Below, in pieces: positions 26,062 to 34,202 of a stretch of 43,106 bases of DNA; positions within the stretch are counted from its first letter, which is position 1; every line of letters begins with the position of its first letter. The translations under genes and the position numbers were made by a program. The stretch is from an uncultured Bacilli bacterium. Lineage in GTDB: Bacteria; Bacillota_I; Bacilli_A; RF39; UBA660. A model generated the notes under the pieces. That model ran no database searches. It saw nothing but the letters and a program-made list of their open reading frames with translations, and had not been told where the DNA came from. The stretch lies in contig CAKOIE010000010.1 of the NCBI GenBank assembly GCA_934086395.1, positions 1-43,106 on the forward strand. The letters are read 5' to 3'.

Positions 26062-26138
26062 GGATCTTTAGCTCAGTTGGTTAGAGCATCCGGCTCATAA
26101 CCGGGCGGTCGTAGGTTCGAGTCCTACAAGATCCACCA
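26062..26138 (+). tRNA. tRNA with CAT anticodon (Ile2 or elongator Met)
   Basis: A complete 77-base cloverleaf with encoded CCA. The acceptor GGATCTT pairs with AAGATCC; the D-stem is GCTC/GAGC; the anticodon loop is CTCATAA; the T-arm is GTAGG-TTCGAGT-CCTAC. The acceptor and the TCCGG anticodon stem look more like the lysidine-modified tRNA-Ile2 of low-GC Firmicutes than initiator Met, which it is not (no 3-GC anticodon stem pairs). Elongator Met cannot be excluded from sequence alone. Confidence 0.92.
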
Positions 26139-26146
26139 TTTTTTTT

Positions 26147-26231
26147 GCAGGTATGGCGGAATTGGCAGACGCGCTAGACTTAGGATCTAGTGGATACATC
26201 CGTGCAGGTTCAAGTCCTGTTACCTGCACCA
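26147..26231 (+). tRNA. tRNA-Leu (TAG)
   Basis: 85 bases with encoded CCA. The acceptor GCAGGTA pairs with TACCTGC; the anticodon arm CTAGA-CTTAGGA-TCTAG gives anticodon TAG, reading CUN codons; a long variable arm (class II) follows. It lies eight bases after the CAT tRNA on the same transcript. Confidence 0.95.
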
Positions 26232-26246
26232 ATTGAAATAATTAAG

Positions 26247-26271
26247 GTTGCTTGAATGAGCAACTTTTTTT
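26247..26271 (+). terminator. tRNA operon terminator
   Basis: GTTGCT-tgaatg-AGCAAC followed by TTTTTTT, 15 bases after the tRNA-Leu CCA. Confidence 0.9.
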
Positions 26272-26302
26272 ATTTTCTATAAATAGAAAAAAGATAAACA
26301 AA

Positions 26303-26725
26303 TTAATGCTTATCTTGTAACATATTTAATAAATCAATTTTAAACATATCTTTTTCAGCGTTAGCTTTACTAATCATTACACCTTTATAAGTTGTTAATT
26401 CAGCCATATGTCCTTCTAATAATATATCTGAAGGTGTAATAGTATCTAACATAATAACGTTTTCTTTTTTATAAACAATATAATGCAATTTAATATCACC
26501 ATGAACTTGACTAAACATATGGTCACTTTTAAGTTTTAATTCGTATGTTTCTGTTCCTTTAGCTTTATTTTTAGAAACTAATTCTCCTAAAAAATTACCT
26601 TTTCTTAATTCTGGATAAAATGAAAAGTTTAACTCTTTAAAAGCAAGCATATTATATTTTTTTAATGCTCTTTCTAATTTCTTATATTCATTTTCATTTA
26701 TATAATCTAAGATATATCCTTTCAT
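26303..26725 (-). CDS. Hypothetical protein, 140 residues
   Basis: Start at 26725 (MKGYILDYINENEY), set by GGGGG eight bases before it and by the promoter just upstream; longer in-frame starts fall inside that promoter. A mixed protein with several beta-like stretches (GTETYELKLKSD, IKLHYIVYKK, VIMLDTITPSD) and a helical end (DMFKIDLLNMLQDKH). No membrane segment or known motif. It is alone between the tRNAs and B1. Not recognised. Confidence 0.75.
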   Translation of the reverse strand: MKGYILDYINENEYKKLERALKKYNMLAFKELNFSFYPELRKGNFLGELVSKNKAKGTETYELKLKSDHMFSQVHGDIKLHYIVYKKENVIMLDTITPSDILLEGHMAELTTYKGVMISKANAEKDMFKIDLLNMLQDKH

Positions 26726-26759
26726 TTCTAAAACCCCCATATCCCTTATTTGTACTTGT

Positions 26760-26788
26760 ATTTTAGCACACATTTTAAAAAATGTCAA
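26760..26788 (-). promoter_or_regulatory. Promoter of the 140-residue protein gene
   Basis: Minus strand TTGACA (26783-26788), 17-base spacer, TAAAAT (26760-26765). This fixes the start codon downstream at 26725. Confidence 0.85.
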
Positions 26789-26820
26789 ATCATTTGTTCG
26801 TAAATTGATGTTTTGCTTAG

Positions 26821-29088
26821 CTATTTTTGTTTTATTATTCTTTTTTCTTTGCTTATTAGGTCTATTTTATATCTTATTAATACATATACAAAAAATCTTA
26901 TTGCTTCGTCATAAGATATCAAAACGTATGAAAGTATTCCCATATTATTACCATTACCATTGATTTTAATTTTTGAACGATCTAAATGTGCAATAGTTCC
27001 ATTTTGAAATAAAATTGACATATTGCTAAATAATTCAAGCCAAACAGTCATAAAATTCATTTTACGTGAATATCCAAGTGTTGCTAATCTACTATCTTCA
27101 TCATCTATAATATCTATAATTGGCCTAAATATTTTTTTTAAATAAATACACATTTCTGATTCACTATAATCTAATATTTCCTCTCTTAAGATGAACATTT
27201 TACCTATTTTCGCAAATATTTTTTTAATGTAATCATAACTCATAATTCCAGTTTCTTCGTCAAGTGTGGCATATTTCACTTGATATTTTTTTACAATGGA
27301 ACTTATATCAGAATCTATGTCATATTTGTCATTATAAAAATTCATTTTTAATGGATTAATAGGCAACAATACTTTGGTATGCATTACATTATCCTCATTA
27401 GCTAGATCTGAGGCAATTTGTATATTCATTGTTTCAATGTTGCCATTTATAATCAATATTCTATCGTCTTTTTGTGAACACATGATATCTAATTCATCTA
27501 TATTATTGTTAATAATTAATGCTCCATTACCATAATCATAATAATTTATTAAAATATTTGTATCACTACTTAAAATATTTTCTGGAAAAATATTAAAATC
27601 AATATCATACAAAGATGAATATAGTTTAAGGATTGGCTCATATGCTTTATAATCATTAATAATATTAATTAATAATGTATAATGTCCTCTCTTATTAGCA
27701 GTAGAATCAATACTTATATTGTTTTTTGATAAATAGTTATTTACTCCTATTAAGAGCTTGTAGAAATCTTTTATAGATAAATCACGTCTAAAATAAGTTA
27801 CATAAATAGACTTATCAACAAAATAATCATCAAATCCATTTTCATAATCTAACGATAATAATAACTTTAAATTAAAATTTATTATCTTGTCTACAATTGA
27901 AAGGTTATCAAAATAGTTAAAATAGGAGTTAGAATAAATGTTAGAAGAATTTTTTGATATCCTCCAATAATCTCTATTATATTTTTCTAATATAGTTATT
28001 ATATTTTTAACTATGGCATCTGAATATTGTTTATTTCCTTTAAATATTGCTGATTGTTTCATATTTAATATAACTAATTTAGAATCAATTATTGACTTAT
28101 AAAATTCTTTTTCATTGTTATCTGCAATAGAATTATAATATTGACTAAAATTAAAATCGTTATGTAAAGGAAAATAAGTATAAACATTGAATATTATTTG
28201 ATATAGGTCTTCAAATTCTTCTTTGGTTAATTTGTTTTTATTGTATTTATTAAAAATGTTGTAATACATTTTGATTTTCATTAAATTATTTATTATTTCT
28301 TGCTGCATAGTTTCATCTTCTATTTCACTATTCACAATTAGATCTAGTTGTTCTTTTAACTTGCCTATTAAATCTTTATTTTCATATATAAATCTATCTA
28401 TAAGTATTTCAATATATGCTATTTTATCTGTGCTTGTTAAATTATCATCTAAATTAATTGTAGTGCAAAATAAATCTTTATAATCTTTTTCTGCTTCGAT
28501 ATATCTTTTTGCTAATTCTTCCACGGTTGTTTCATCTATATGTTTAGGATAACTGGCAATCGCACAAGCATTAAATTCAAATATTTTTTGTTCTGTTATG
28601 GCATATGATAAACTAGTCATGTTCATATAATGATCTATAGCTTTTATTATATTTATTTTTCGCTTTCCCAAGACATATAATCCCATATGTTTAGCAAGGT
28701 GTTTTTTATCTTTTCTTAGTTCTTTTAAAACAATATATTTATATTTTAATATATTATTTATTTCACTGGTTTTATGAGAATAATACATTAGTTTTTTACT
28801 ATCTATAATTGAATTTGCAATGTTTCCAAAATGATCATTTTGCATAATATCAAAAACTAAATCGGGATACATTTTTATTTCATCAAATAATTCTTGATCA
28901 AAATCAAAATAATTATCTTCTGTTTCAAAAAAATTCAAATATTCTTCTTTTAAATTACTAACATATTCTTGTTCTTCACTTGTTAATTCTTCATATGAAG
29001 GTATATTAGAATAAGAATTGTTTGCTATATTCTGATTAGACTTATTATTTTCTTTATCTTTCTTTTTAAATAAATTACTCCAAAACAT
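26821..29088 (-). CDS. FWSNLFKKK-family large protein, member B1
   Basis: 755 residues from MFWSNLFKKK at 29088; in-frame codons further upstream lie in the promoter. Residues 1 to about 335 (to DLYQIIFNVYTYFPL) are nearly identical to B2 at DNA level. After that the sequence departs: QYYNSIADNNEKEFY, IFKGNKQYSDAIVKNII. The C-terminal half has beta-like steps (GALIINNNIDELDI, RILIINGNIETMNI, KVLLPINPLKMNF) that look like degenerate leucine-rich repeats. No signal peptide or catalytic motif. B1 lies directly downstream of B2 with its own copy of the promoter. Function unknown. Confidence 0.85.
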   Translation of the reverse strand: MFWSNLFKKKDKENNKSNQNIANNSYSNIPSYEELTSEEQEYVSNLKEEYLNFFETEDNYFDFDQELFDEIKMYPDLVFDIMQNDHFGNIANSIIDSKKLMYYSHKTSEINNILKYKYIVLKELRKDKKHLAKHMGLYVLGKRKINIIKAIDHYMNMTSLSYAITEQKIFEFNACAIASYPKHIDETTVEELAKRYIEAEKDYKDLFCTTINLDDNLTSTDKIAYIEILIDRFIYENKDLIGKLKEQLDLIVNSEIEDETMQQEIINNLMKIKMYYNIFNKYNKNKLTKEEFEDLYQIIFNVYTYFPLHNDFNFSQYYNSIADNNEKEFYKSIIDSKLVILNMKQSAIFKGNKQYSDAIVKNIITILEKYNRDYWRISKNSSNIYSNSYFNYFDNLSIVDKIINFNLKLLLSLDYENGFDDYFVDKSIYVTYFRRDLSIKDFYKLLIGVNNYLSKNNISIDSTANKRGHYTLLINIINDYKAYEPILKLYSSLYDIDFNIFPENILSSDTNILINYYDYGNGALIINNNIDELDIMCSQKDDRILIINGNIETMNIQIASDLANEDNVMHTKVLLPINPLKMNFYNDKYDIDSDISSIVKKYQVKYATLDEETGIMSYDYIKKIFAKIGKMFILREEILDYSESEMCIYLKKIFRPIIDIIDDEDSRLATLGYSRKMNFMTVWLELFSNMSILFQNGTIAHLDRSKIKINGNGNNMGILSYVLISYDEAIRFFVYVLIRYKIDLISKEKRIIKQK

Positions 29089-29167
29089 ATACATTTCCCT
29101 TTTATTAGCGTTTATTTTAGCATAAAGCCAAAATTTATGCAAACATATTTTTGATTTTTGCTTATTC
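28165..29167 (-). repeat. B1 copy of a 1-kb near-identical repeat
   Basis: Upstream promoter DNA plus the 5' half of B1. It matches 30495-31500 with scattered substitutions, at an offset of about 2.33 kb. The match ends sharply near the codons for YTYFP, after which the genes differ. Confidence 0.85.
29114..29142 (-). promoter_or_regulatory. Promoter of B1
   Basis: Minus strand TTGCAT (29137-29142), 17-base spacer, TAAAAT (29114-29119), identical to that of B2. Confidence 0.75.
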
Positions 29168-29190
29168 TATTGATATTTTTATCTGTAATT

Positions 29191-31419
29191 TTATTTAAAA
29201 TATTTATACTTTATATTATTTAAATAAAATAATGATTTTACCTTTTCATTATAAATAAATTCTTTCTTTAAACTTTTTTTATAACTATTAAGATCTTTTA
29301 TAAAATATTCAATATAAATTTTATAAGCTTCTATAATATTACTTACTTCACTAATTTTAGTACTTATCTCATGAGTTTCCTGATAAGAATGTTCTACATT
29401 GTAACCAACAGAGAATAATTGATTATCTTTATCTAATATCGTTAAATTATGAAATAATTCATAAAATATATCTTCATAATTACCTAATACTTTATGCTCT
29501 AATTTTAATATACTTTCATAAAACAAATTAAATAAATAATCAAAAAGCCATTTGTTATTTTCATTGTTGTCTTCCATGTGAAAAATTTTATTTGGTAATA
29601 TTATACTCTTACTAAATTTTCTGATAGAAAGTAAAAAATCATAATCATTTAATTTGTAAGATTCAAATTTGTCGTAAACAATACTTGTGAAGTTAGATGT
29701 TTCTGGAAGTATGATTTGTATTTTTGGATTGTATAATAGAGTATCTTTTTCTATTATTATTTTTTCTAATTGCTCATTAGCATAAACTTTTATTAAATTT
29801 GTTTCATCTATTCCAATTGCATATTGATTTAAATAAAGTGTTTTAGTTCTACTTGGCATGTATATGTCCATACTTTTATCTTTGTTTTGTTTGCAAGATT
29901 CTCTACGATAATTTAAAAATTCACTTAATTTACAATCATTTGATAAATGTGGCAAAACATTAAAATTTATTCTGTCTTTATACAATATGTAATAAAGCTT
30001 TATTTCATCTTGATCATCATAAATTGATAATTCACTTAAACTTTTTGGCACTTGTTTTTTTGATTCATTAATTTCTTCGTCTAAATTTGATTTGTTACAT
30101 AAAGCTAAAGCATATTTATAATAATCTTTTTTTGATACATTAGGACTTATAAAATAATCTCTATAATTAAATCTAAAAGGATCAAAAACTGCTCGTTTAT
30201 CGAAATACTCATCAATTGCGTCTACAAAATCTAACGATAAAAGTAAATCTACATTTGAAAAATCTTTAATACTAAATGTATCATATATAAACATATTTTT
30301 GTAGGTTTCATCACTTGCATTTAATCTAAAGATATTTAACAAAATGTTATAAGCTTTGTCATTTATTCGATTTGTTTCAAATATTTTTGATTGTTTTAAT
30401 ATGAATGCTTCGGCTTTGCTTTTTATTATTTTACTATATAGTTTTGTTTCATCATCATTTGCTTCTTCATTATAATATTTTTCGAAACCATTATTGATTG
30501 GAAAATAAGTATAAACATTGAATATTATTTGATATAGGTCTTCAAAGTCTTCTTTGGTTAATTTGTTTTTATTGTATTTATTAAAAATGTTGTAATACAT
30601 TTTGATTTTCATTAAATTATTTATTATTTCTTGCTGCATAGTTTCATCTTCTATTTCACTATTTGCAATTAGATCAAGTTGTTCTTTTAACTTGTCTATT
30701 AAATCTTTATTTTCATATATAAATTTATCTATAAGTATTTCAATATATGCTATTTTATCTGTGCTTGTTAAATTATCATCTAAATTAAGTGAAGAATTAA
30801 ATAAATCTTTATAATCTTTTTCTGCTTCAATATATCTTTTTGCTAATTCTTCCACCGTTGTTTCATCTATATGTTTAGGATAACTGGCAATTACATAAGC
30901 AGTAAATTCAAATATTTTTTGTTCTGTTATGGCATATGATAAACAAGTCATATTCATATAATAATCTATTGCTTTTATTATATTTATTTTTCGCTTTCCC
31001 AAGACATATAATCCCATATGTTTAGCTAGGTGTTTTTTATCTTTTCTTAGTTCTTCTAAGGCAATATATTTATATTTTAATATATTATTTATTTCACTTG
31101 TTTTATGAGAATAATACATTAGTTTTTTACTATCTATAATTGAACTTGCAATGTTTCCAAAATGATCATTTTGCATAATATCAAAAACTAAATCGGGATA
31201 CATTTTTATTTCATAAAATAATTCTTGATCAAAATCAAAATAATTGTCTTCAGTATCATAAAAATTCAAATATTCTTCTTTTAAATTACTAACATATTCT
31301 TGTTCTTCAGGAGTTAATTCTTCATATGAAGGTATTTTAGTATAAGAATTGTTTGCTATATTCTGATTAGACTTATTATTTTCTTTATCTTTCTTTTTAA
31401 ATAAATTACTCCAAAACAT
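29191..31419 (-). CDS. FWSNLFKKK-family large protein, member B2
   Basis: 742 residues from MFWSNLFKKK at 31419 (GGGG nine bases before). An ATG two codons upstream is possible but too close to the ribosome site. The N-terminal half is nearly identical to B1. The C-terminal half instead follows A1 (FILKQSKIFETN, YKNMFIYDTFSIKDF, LLLSLDFVDAIDEYFDK, KKDYYKYALALC, FHMEDNNENNKWLF). The protein is thus a mosaic of a B-type front and an A1-type back. Beta-like steps DIYMPSRTKTLYLNQ, LEKIIIEKD and IQIILPETSNF lie near residues 530-600. Unknown function; cytoplasmic by appearance. Confidence 0.85.
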   Translation of the reverse strand: MFWSNLFKKKDKENNKSNQNIANNSYTKIPSYEELTPEEQEYVSNLKEEYLNFYDTEDNYFDFDQELFYEIKMYPDLVFDIMQNDHFGNIASSIIDSKKLMYYSHKTSEINNILKYKYIALEELRKDKKHLAKHMGLYVLGKRKINIIKAIDYYMNMTCLSYAITEQKIFEFTAYVIASYPKHIDETTVEELAKRYIEAEKDYKDLFNSSLNLDDNLTSTDKIAYIEILIDKFIYENKDLIDKLKEQLDLIANSEIEDETMQQEIINNLMKIKMYYNIFNKYNKNKLTKEDFEDLYQIIFNVYTYFPINNGFEKYYNEEANDDETKLYSKIIKSKAEAFILKQSKIFETNRINDKAYNILLNIFRLNASDETYKNMFIYDTFSIKDFSNVDLLLSLDFVDAIDEYFDKRAVFDPFRFNYRDYFISPNVSKKDYYKYALALCNKSNLDEEINESKKQVPKSLSELSIYDDQDEIKLYYILYKDRINFNVLPHLSNDCKLSEFLNYRRESCKQNKDKSMDIYMPSRTKTLYLNQYAIGIDETNLIKVYANEQLEKIIIEKDTLLYNPKIQIILPETSNFTSIVYDKFESYKLNDYDFLLSIRKFSKSIILPNKIFHMEDNNENNKWLFDYLFNLFYESILKLEHKVLGNYEDIFYELFHNLTILDKDNQLFSVGYNVEHSYQETHEISTKISEVSNIIEAYKIYIEYFIKDLNSYKKSLKKEFIYNEKVKSLFYLNNIKYKYFK

Positions 31420-31500
31420 ATACATTTTCCCCTTTTATTAGCGTTTATTTTAGCATAAAGCCAAAATTTATGCAAACATATTTTTGATTTTTGCTTATTC
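30495..31500 (-). repeat. B2 copy of the 1-kb repeat
   Basis: Partner of 28165-29167. It includes about 80 bases upstream of the gene and ends inside it at the same YTYFP codons. Confidence 0.85.
31447..31475 (-). promoter_or_regulatory. Promoter of B2
   Basis: Minus strand TTGCAT (31470-31475), 17-base spacer, TAAAAT (31447-31452). Confidence 0.75.
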
Positions 31501-31536
31501 ATTAATTATTATTAAATAATTGTCATATTAATTAAT

Positions 31537-31893
31537 ATGAATAAAAGTATTAGTGGCCAACTATTTGATGTTGAAAAGGAAAATATTATTTGGTTAATAT
31601 ATCTTTTTATAATTGGAGCAAATTTTATTAGTAATTATTTTGAAGAAAAATATCTTTATACGGTTGAAGAAAAATATCGTAAAATTTTTAGATATATCAA
31701 TATTCTAGTTCTTTTTATTGCACTATGCATATATATTTATACTACTTATGTAACTTATAAAAACACAAAAAAAGATTCCCCAACTTATAGGAAACTTTTG
31801 CTTCTTGCAAGTATATGCATTTTAATTGGTGGCGCTATCTATTTATATGTTGAAGTATATAAGAACGCTAATCCAGAAATTGATATTATTTAA
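31537..31893 (+). CDS. Three-helix membrane protein, 118 residues
   Basis: One of the few plus-strand genes. Hydrophobic segments at residues about 18-35, 50-70 and 87-107, with a charged loop between the first two (NYFEEKYLYTVEEKYRK). Not recognised. No Shine-Dalgarno site is seen before the ATG. It converges on the pilin-like gene and the two coding ends overlap by eight bases. Codon use and hydropathy support a real gene. Confidence 0.6.
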   Translation: MNKSISGQLFDVEKENIIWLIYLFIIGANFISNYFEEKYLYTVEEKYRKIFRYINILVLFIALCIYIYTTYVTYKNTKKDSPTYRKLLLLASICILIGGAIYLYVEVYKNANPEIDII

Positions 31894-32113
31894 ACATATC
31901 TTCTAGGCTGTCACCACTACTTACGCACTTACCTTCGCCTACTTTTTCGCCGGCTTCATAGTCTTCACCCATTAATTGACATCCTGTTTTAGTCATAGCA
32001 TCTTTTAAGTATCCGCCAAAGTATGAAACAAGACCTACTACTAGTACAGTAACTAATCCAATTATAACAACGTATTCTACTAAGGCTTGACCATTTTTAT
32101 TTAAATTTTTCAA
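31886..32113 (-). CDS. Flp-type (class III signal) pilin-like protein
   Basis: 75 residues. NKNG-QALVEYVVIIGLVTVL is a short basic leader, a prepilin cleavage Gly and then a hydrophobic stalk with Glu at position 5 of the mature protein, as in Flp pilins and TadE-like proteins. The C-terminal part has two Cys (TGCQLMG, GKCVSS) that could form a loop. Start is TTG at 32113, five bases after GGTGAT; a nearby ATG is out of frame and stops after six codons. No tad or prepilin peptidase genes are in the window. Confidence 0.7.
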   Translation of the reverse strand: MKNLNKNGQALVEYVVIIGLVTVLVVGLVSYFGGYLKDAMTKTGCQLMGEDYEAGEKVGEGKCVSSGDSLEDMFK

Positions 32114-32142
32114 CCATAATCACCTTTACTCTATCTATTTAA

Positions 32143-32171
32143 ATTATCTTATTTTTTTGATTTTTTGTCAA
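32143..32171 (-). promoter_or_regulatory. Promoter of the pilin-like gene
   Basis: Minus strand TTGACA (32166-32171), 17-base spacer, GATAAT (32143-32148). It overlaps the divergent promoter at 32157-32185. Confidence 0.75.
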
Positions 32172-32185
32172 TTATTATATATAAT
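32157..32185 (+). promoter_or_regulatory. Promoter of the DUF192 gene
   Basis: TTGATT (32157-32162), 17-base spacer, TATAAT (32180-32185), followed by GAGG and the start codon at 32202. Confidence 0.75.
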
Positions 32186-32201
32186 AACTTTGAGGTATTT
32201 G

Positions 32202-32486
32202 ATGAAAATTGTAAAGGCGAATAGTTTTATTAAAAAATTCAAGGGATTAATGTTTAAAAACAATATAGAATATGGAATGTTTTTTTCTAACACTAATAAG
32301 ATACACACTTTCTTTATGAGGGAATGTATTGATATATATGGATTAGATGATGATTATGTTGTTAAAGATATTTGTTTTAATGTAAAACCTTGGAAAATTG
32401 TATTTTTAAAGAACTCTAAACATGCTTTAGAGATTCCAAGTAGTAGTAATTACAAATTATCAAAAAATGAGAAAGTAAGATTTTAG
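32202..32486 (+). CDS. DUF192 family protein
   Basis: 94 residues from the ATG at 32202 (GAGG six bases before it; a longer frame starts inside the promoter). FKGLMFKNNIEYGMFF, IHTFFMRECIDIYGLDDDYVV and PWKIVFLKNSKHALEIP match the DUF192 pattern GLM-x(n)-GM-F and H-FWM-x-I-ID-x-D. The usual signal peptide is absent. Function is unknown; the fold is a small beta-barrel. Confidence 0.8.
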   Translation: MKIVKANSFIKKFKGLMFKNNIEYGMFFSNTNKIHTFFMRECIDIYGLDDDYVVKDICFNVKPWKIVFLKNSKHALEIPSSSNYKLSKNEKVRF

Positions 32487-32555
32487 GAGTTTTACTTTAT
32501 TTTTTTAGTTTTTTTTGCTAAAATAATCGTGTTATGAAATGGGGCGTGTAGTTTT

Positions 32556-33107
32556 ATGAAATTACCAAATATTAAAATATTAGATGAATCAAACAAAATA
32601 TTAAGACAAAAATCAGCGGATGCTATATTTCCACTTGATGATGAAACAAAAAAATTAATTGATGATTCTTTAACTTATTTAGAAATGAGTCAAATTCCAG
32701 AATACTCTGAAAAGTTTGATTTAAGACCAGGAATGGGGTTATCTTTTGTTCAAATAGGTATTTTAAAAAGAATTTTTGTTATATCTGAAGAATTAGATGA
32801 TGGAAAATTTAAGAGATATGTTGTAATTAATCCAAAAATTATTAGTAAAAGTGAAGAATTAATTTATGTTGGTGAAGGTGAAGGCTGTTTGTCTGTTAAT
32901 CGTGAGGTTGAAGGAATTGTTCCAAGATATGCTAGAATTACTGTTTCAGCATTTGATGAAAATGGTAAACCTTTTACAATGAGAGTTCGTGAAGATATAT
33001 CAGTTGCGTTCCAGCATGAAATTGATCATTTAGATGGTATCTTGTTTGTTGATAAAATTGATAAAAAAAATCCTTATAAAAATAAAGATCTAATGAGAGA
33101 AATTTAA
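32556..33107 (+). CDS. def: Peptide deformylase
   Basis: 183 residues. It removes formyl from nascent N-terminal Met. Motif 1 GMGLSFVQIG, motif 2 EGCLS (metal Cys) and motif 3 HEIDHLDG (two metal His and catalytic Glu) are all present. The insertion between motifs and the length fit type II deformylases of Gram-positives. It is alone on the plus strand and shares a bidirectional terminator with the converging rseP operon; the hairpin's first arm lies in its last codons. Confidence 0.97.
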   Translation: MKLPNIKILDESNKILRQKSADAIFPLDDETKKLIDDSLTYLEMSQIPEYSEKFDLRPGMGLSFVQIGILKRIFVISEELDDGKFKRYVVINPKIISKSEELIYVGEGEGCLSVNREVEGIVPRYARITVSAFDENGKPFTMRVREDISVAFQHEIDHLDGILFVDKIDKKNPYKNKDLMREI

Positions 33108-33125
33108 ACTCTTATTAGATCTTTT
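33086..33125. terminator. Bidirectional terminator between def and rseP
   Basis: AGATCTAATGAGAG (33086-33099) and CTCTTATTAGATCT (33109-33122) pair with one mismatch. T-rich tracts follow on both strands, so it serves def (plus) and the uppS-cdsA-rseP operon (minus). Confidence 0.88.
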
Positions 33126-33128
33126 AAT

Positions 33129-34193
33129 TTATTTTAATCTTATAATATCTTGAATTGTTATATAAATCATTAGTAACATTAATAACATAAATCCAATTGA
33201 ATGGAATATATTTTCTACCTCTGGTTTAACTTTGCTTCCCTTAATTGCTTCTATAACAACAAATAAGATTCTACCACCATCAAAGGCCGGAAATGGGATT
33301 GCATTAATTACGGCTAGATTTATACTTAAGTAAGATGTTAAATATAATAGTTGTCTAAATGTTCCAGCACTTTTTACTACTGTATACATTCCAACAGGTC
33401 CAGATAACGCAGATAATGATAATTTACCTTTTATTAAATTTAAAATTATTAATAACATAGTAGATACGATACTACCTAGTTTAACAAAGGCATATTTTAT
33501 GCTTGAAAAGAAACCTCTTATTTCTTCACTACTGGCACCAATACCATAAACTTTTGTCTCAGTTCCATCTTCGTTTATTTTAGTTACAGGAGTAACTTTA
33601 TAAGTTTTAATTGTTCCATCTTGTTTTTTAACTTCAAATTCAGTATATCCTTTATCGTTTTTTAAACTCATTATTAAAGTCATTTTATCCCAGGTATTAA
33701 CTTTATAACCATTAACTTTTTGAATTGTGTCCCCTACTTCGATACCTGCTTCGGCTACGGGATAACCTGCTGGAACATTTCCAACTATCGATTTTTGTTC
33801 GGTATGTCCCCAAATAAGTGATTGAGCAAATAGCAAAATAAACGCGGTTATTATATTCATGGTTACACCCGCAATAAGAATTAAGAATCTTTCCCATTTT
33901 GAACGATTACACATATATTCGTTCTTTTTTAATTTTTTAGAATCTTCATCTTCAATTACTTCTCCAGCCATAGCGCAAAATCCGCCGATAGGTAGTAATC
34001 TAATTGAATATTCAGTTGGATCATTTTTCTTTTTTCTTTTAAATGAATAAATTTTAGGACCCATTCCAATAGCAAATTCACTAACATAGACGCCAATTTT
34101 TTTGGCGGCAATGAAGTGTCCAAATTCATGAACAAAGACCAAAACTCCCAAAATAAGTATTAAATATATAATTGATAATATTGTTGAAAACAT
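33129..34193 (-). CDS. rseP: Site-2 intramembrane protease RseP/RasP
   Basis: 354 residues. VFVHEFGHFIAAK near residue 20 is the HExxH-type zinc site; a PDZ domain lies about residues 130-220 (VPAGYPVAEAGIEVGDTIQK); NAIPFPAFDGGRI (about 300) is the second metal motif. Four or so membrane segments. It cuts membrane anchors such as anti-sigma factors, signal peptides and FtsL in Bacillus. Last gene of uppS-cdsA-rseP. Confidence 0.95.
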   Translation of the reverse strand: MFSTILSIIYLILILGVLVFVHEFGHFIAAKKIGVYVSEFAIGMGPKIYSFKRKKKNDPTEYSIRLLPIGGFCAMAGEVIEDEDSKKLKKNEYMCNRSKWERFLILIAGVTMNIITAFILLFAQSLIWGHTEQKSIVGNVPAGYPVAEAGIEVGDTIQKVNGYKVNTWDKMTLIMSLKNDKGYTEFEVKKQDGTIKTYKVTPVTKINEDGTETKVYGIGASSEEIRGFFSSIKYAFVKLGSIVSTMLLIILNLIKGKLSLSALSGPVGMYTVVKSAGTFRQLLYLTSYLSINLAVINAIPFPAFDGGRILFVVIEAIKGSKVKPEVENIFHSIGFMLLMLLMIYITIQDIIRLK

Positions 34194-34202
34194 TAAATCC
34201 TC

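Noticed and set aside
26726..26788. Longer N-terminus for the 140-residue protein
   Set aside because: The extra codons begin with TTG, which is the -35 box of its promoter; the ribosome site is at the downstream ATG.
29089..29142. Longer N-terminus for B1 (MHKFWLYAKINANKRE)
   Set aside because: These codons are the promoter and leader shared with B2; the family start FWSNLFKKK is conserved in all four copies.
28165..31500. Insertion sequence or transposon origin for the B1/B2 repeat
   Set aside because: No transposase, terminal inverted repeats or target duplication is seen; the repeat is bounded inside the genes.
32157..32201. Longer N-terminus for the DUF192 protein
   Set aside because: The upstream codons are the -35 and -10 of the promoter, and GAGG fits the ATG at 32202.
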